A DNA stretch of 64,000 nucleotides from Bacillus pumilus (GTDB taxonomy: Bacteria > Bacillota > Bacilli > Bacillales > Bacillaceae). The first letter of the stretch is position 1. Every line of letters starts with the position of its first letter. The position numbers and the translations under genes are program-made. The stretch spans positions 3,534,001 to 3,598,000 of the forward strand of contig NZ_CP027116.1 in assembly GCF_003431975.1 (NCBI RefSeq), read 5' to 3'. Positions 63,473 to 64,000 of the stretch are shown in pieces. The notes under the pieces are model-generated. The model saw only the letters and a program-made list of their open reading frames with translations, was not told the origin of the DNA and searched no databases.

Positions 63473-63793
63473 ATGATTAAACGTCTGATTGGTTTGTTTT
63501 TTATTACTCTTTGTATGATTGGATTAAGCTTCACTTCAAAAACTCTCACCCTTTCTGAAGAGGAATTAGATGATAAGGTCATCCACGTATTGGACTCATT
63601 ATGGGAAGAGCATAAATTGTTTAACTATCAGATTATCAAGACAGAGCCCACAATTTCCATTGGCATCGATACTTCAAAAGATATAGCAGGTTTGCAATCT
63701 GCATTAGAAAAGCAACTTCCTAAACAAGCATTAAAGGATTACGAAATTGAGATTTTCCAGAGACATAAAAGTGATCTAACAGATGAACGATGA
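63473..63793 (+). CDS. Small secreted or membrane-anchored protein, unknown
   Basis: 106 residues: N-terminal hydrophobic segment (LIGLFFITLCMIGLSF, ~residues 5-20) as signal or anchor, then a charged alpha/beta domain (SEEELDDKVIHVLDSLWEEH; TISIGIDTSKDIAGLQSALE). AAAGGAG 6 bases before the ATG. Length and pattern recall the small DUF4030-type exported proteins of Bacillus, but I am not certain. Confidence 0.75.
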   Translation: MIKRLIGLFFITLCMIGLSFTSKTLTLSEEELDDKVIHVLDSLWEEHKLFNYQIIKTEPTISIGIDTSKDIAGLQSALEKQLPKQALKDYEIEIFQRHKSDLTDER

Positions 63794-63805
63794 AAAATAC
63801 AAACA

Positions 63806-63836
63806 AAAAACCCACTCTTGTTTACAGTGGGTTTTT
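63806..63836. terminator. Bidirectional terminator before argS end
   Basis: AAAAACCCACT / AGTGGGTTTTT, 9-base loop, between the convergent 63473-63793 gene and argS. Confidence 0.85.
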
Positions 63837-63843
63837 CGTATAA

Positions 63844-64000
63844 TTACATCTTTTCCGGTGCCGATACACCAATTAGTTTTAATGCATTCGCCAGCGTAAT
63901 TTGTGTCGCTTTCATGAGCGATAGACGTGCTGTTGTTTTTGTTTCGTTTTCTACATCAATGACCTTTTCGGCATTGTAGAAGCTGTGAAAGGCTGATGCA
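63844..64000 (-). CDS. argS: Arginyl-tRNA synthetase, C-terminal part
   Basis: The minus-strand frame is open from the window edge to TAA at 63844. The ~51 visible residues ([39 protein letters not shown], ending SAPEKM) are the end of the DALR anticodon-binding domain of class I ArgRS. The catalytic part lies outside the window. Confidence 0.92.
   Translation of the reverse strand, partial: ASAFHSFYNAEKVIDVENETKTTARLSLMKATQITLANALKLIGVSAPEKM

Overview
The window reads as a chromosomal stretch of a Bacillus of the B. pumilus / safensis / altitudinis type. Most of it is collinear with the murAA-atp-glyA-prfA-rho-pyrG-rpoE-cls region that I know from B. subtilis. Protein lengths and start codons (several TTG/GTG) are typical of that genus. 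The species-group call is inference from gene content and similarity, not a database result.

Layout. 1-2949 (+): end of an OFA-type MFS transporter and an FdhF/YdeP molybdopterin oxidoreductase. 3002-8497 (-): two paralogous secreted VWA proteins (ywmD, ywmC), spoIID, murAA, ywmB, ywzB. 8668-9141 (+): ywmA. 9184-16208 (-): the complete F1Fo ATP synthase operon, with a possible extra small coupled ORF in front of atpI. 16769-26304 (-): upp, glyA, ywlG, ywlF, ywlE, mntP, ywlC, ywlB, spoIIR, a lipoprotein, prmC, prfA. A DnaA-box cluster lies between ywlC and ywlB. 26515-27063 (+): racA. 27099-40631 (-, except ywjG): ywkB, maeA, tdk, rpmE, rho, glpX, murAZ, tal, fbaA, spo0F, ywjG, pyrG with its CTP-sensing leader, and rpoE.

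Accessory block 1 (about 40.97-45.82 kb, AT-rich, minus strand) lies between rpoE and acdA, which I remember as neighbours in B. subtilis. It is a circular-bacteriocin operon of amylocyclicin type. It holds a normal 96-aa precursor, a second 69-aa precursor lacking exactly 24 residues at the front of the mature domain, a polytopic membrane protein, a SpoIIM/DUF95-like protein, an ABC ATPase and another membrane protein. A small two-helix cationic membrane protein upstream could be the immunity factor. 46.16-52.72 kb is a beta-oxidation operon (fadF, thiolase, hydroxyacyl-CoA dehydrogenase, two acyl-CoA dehydrogenases) behind a near-consensus FadR operator. 52.87-55.36 kb (+): clsB, uvsE, ywjC (sigma-B promoter).

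Accessory block 2 (55.39-58.34 kb, minus) holds an S66 peptidase and a two-gene cassette (four-helix membrane protein plus an unrecognised soluble protein) preceded by a 5'-truncated gene fragment. Then come the Fur-controlled ABC exporter ywjA, a cardiolipin synthase and a second S66 peptidase.

62.98-63.28 kb (+) carries the most striking small feature: three tandem 118-bp-spaced ORFs, each with its own ribosome binding site. They encode the same 21-residue amphipathic peptide and differ only at synonymous sites. They look like phenol-soluble-modulin-type or leaderless secreted peptides. The window ends with a small secreted-type protein and the 3' end of argS. No tRNA, rRNA, CRISPR array, transposase or prophage gene was seen.
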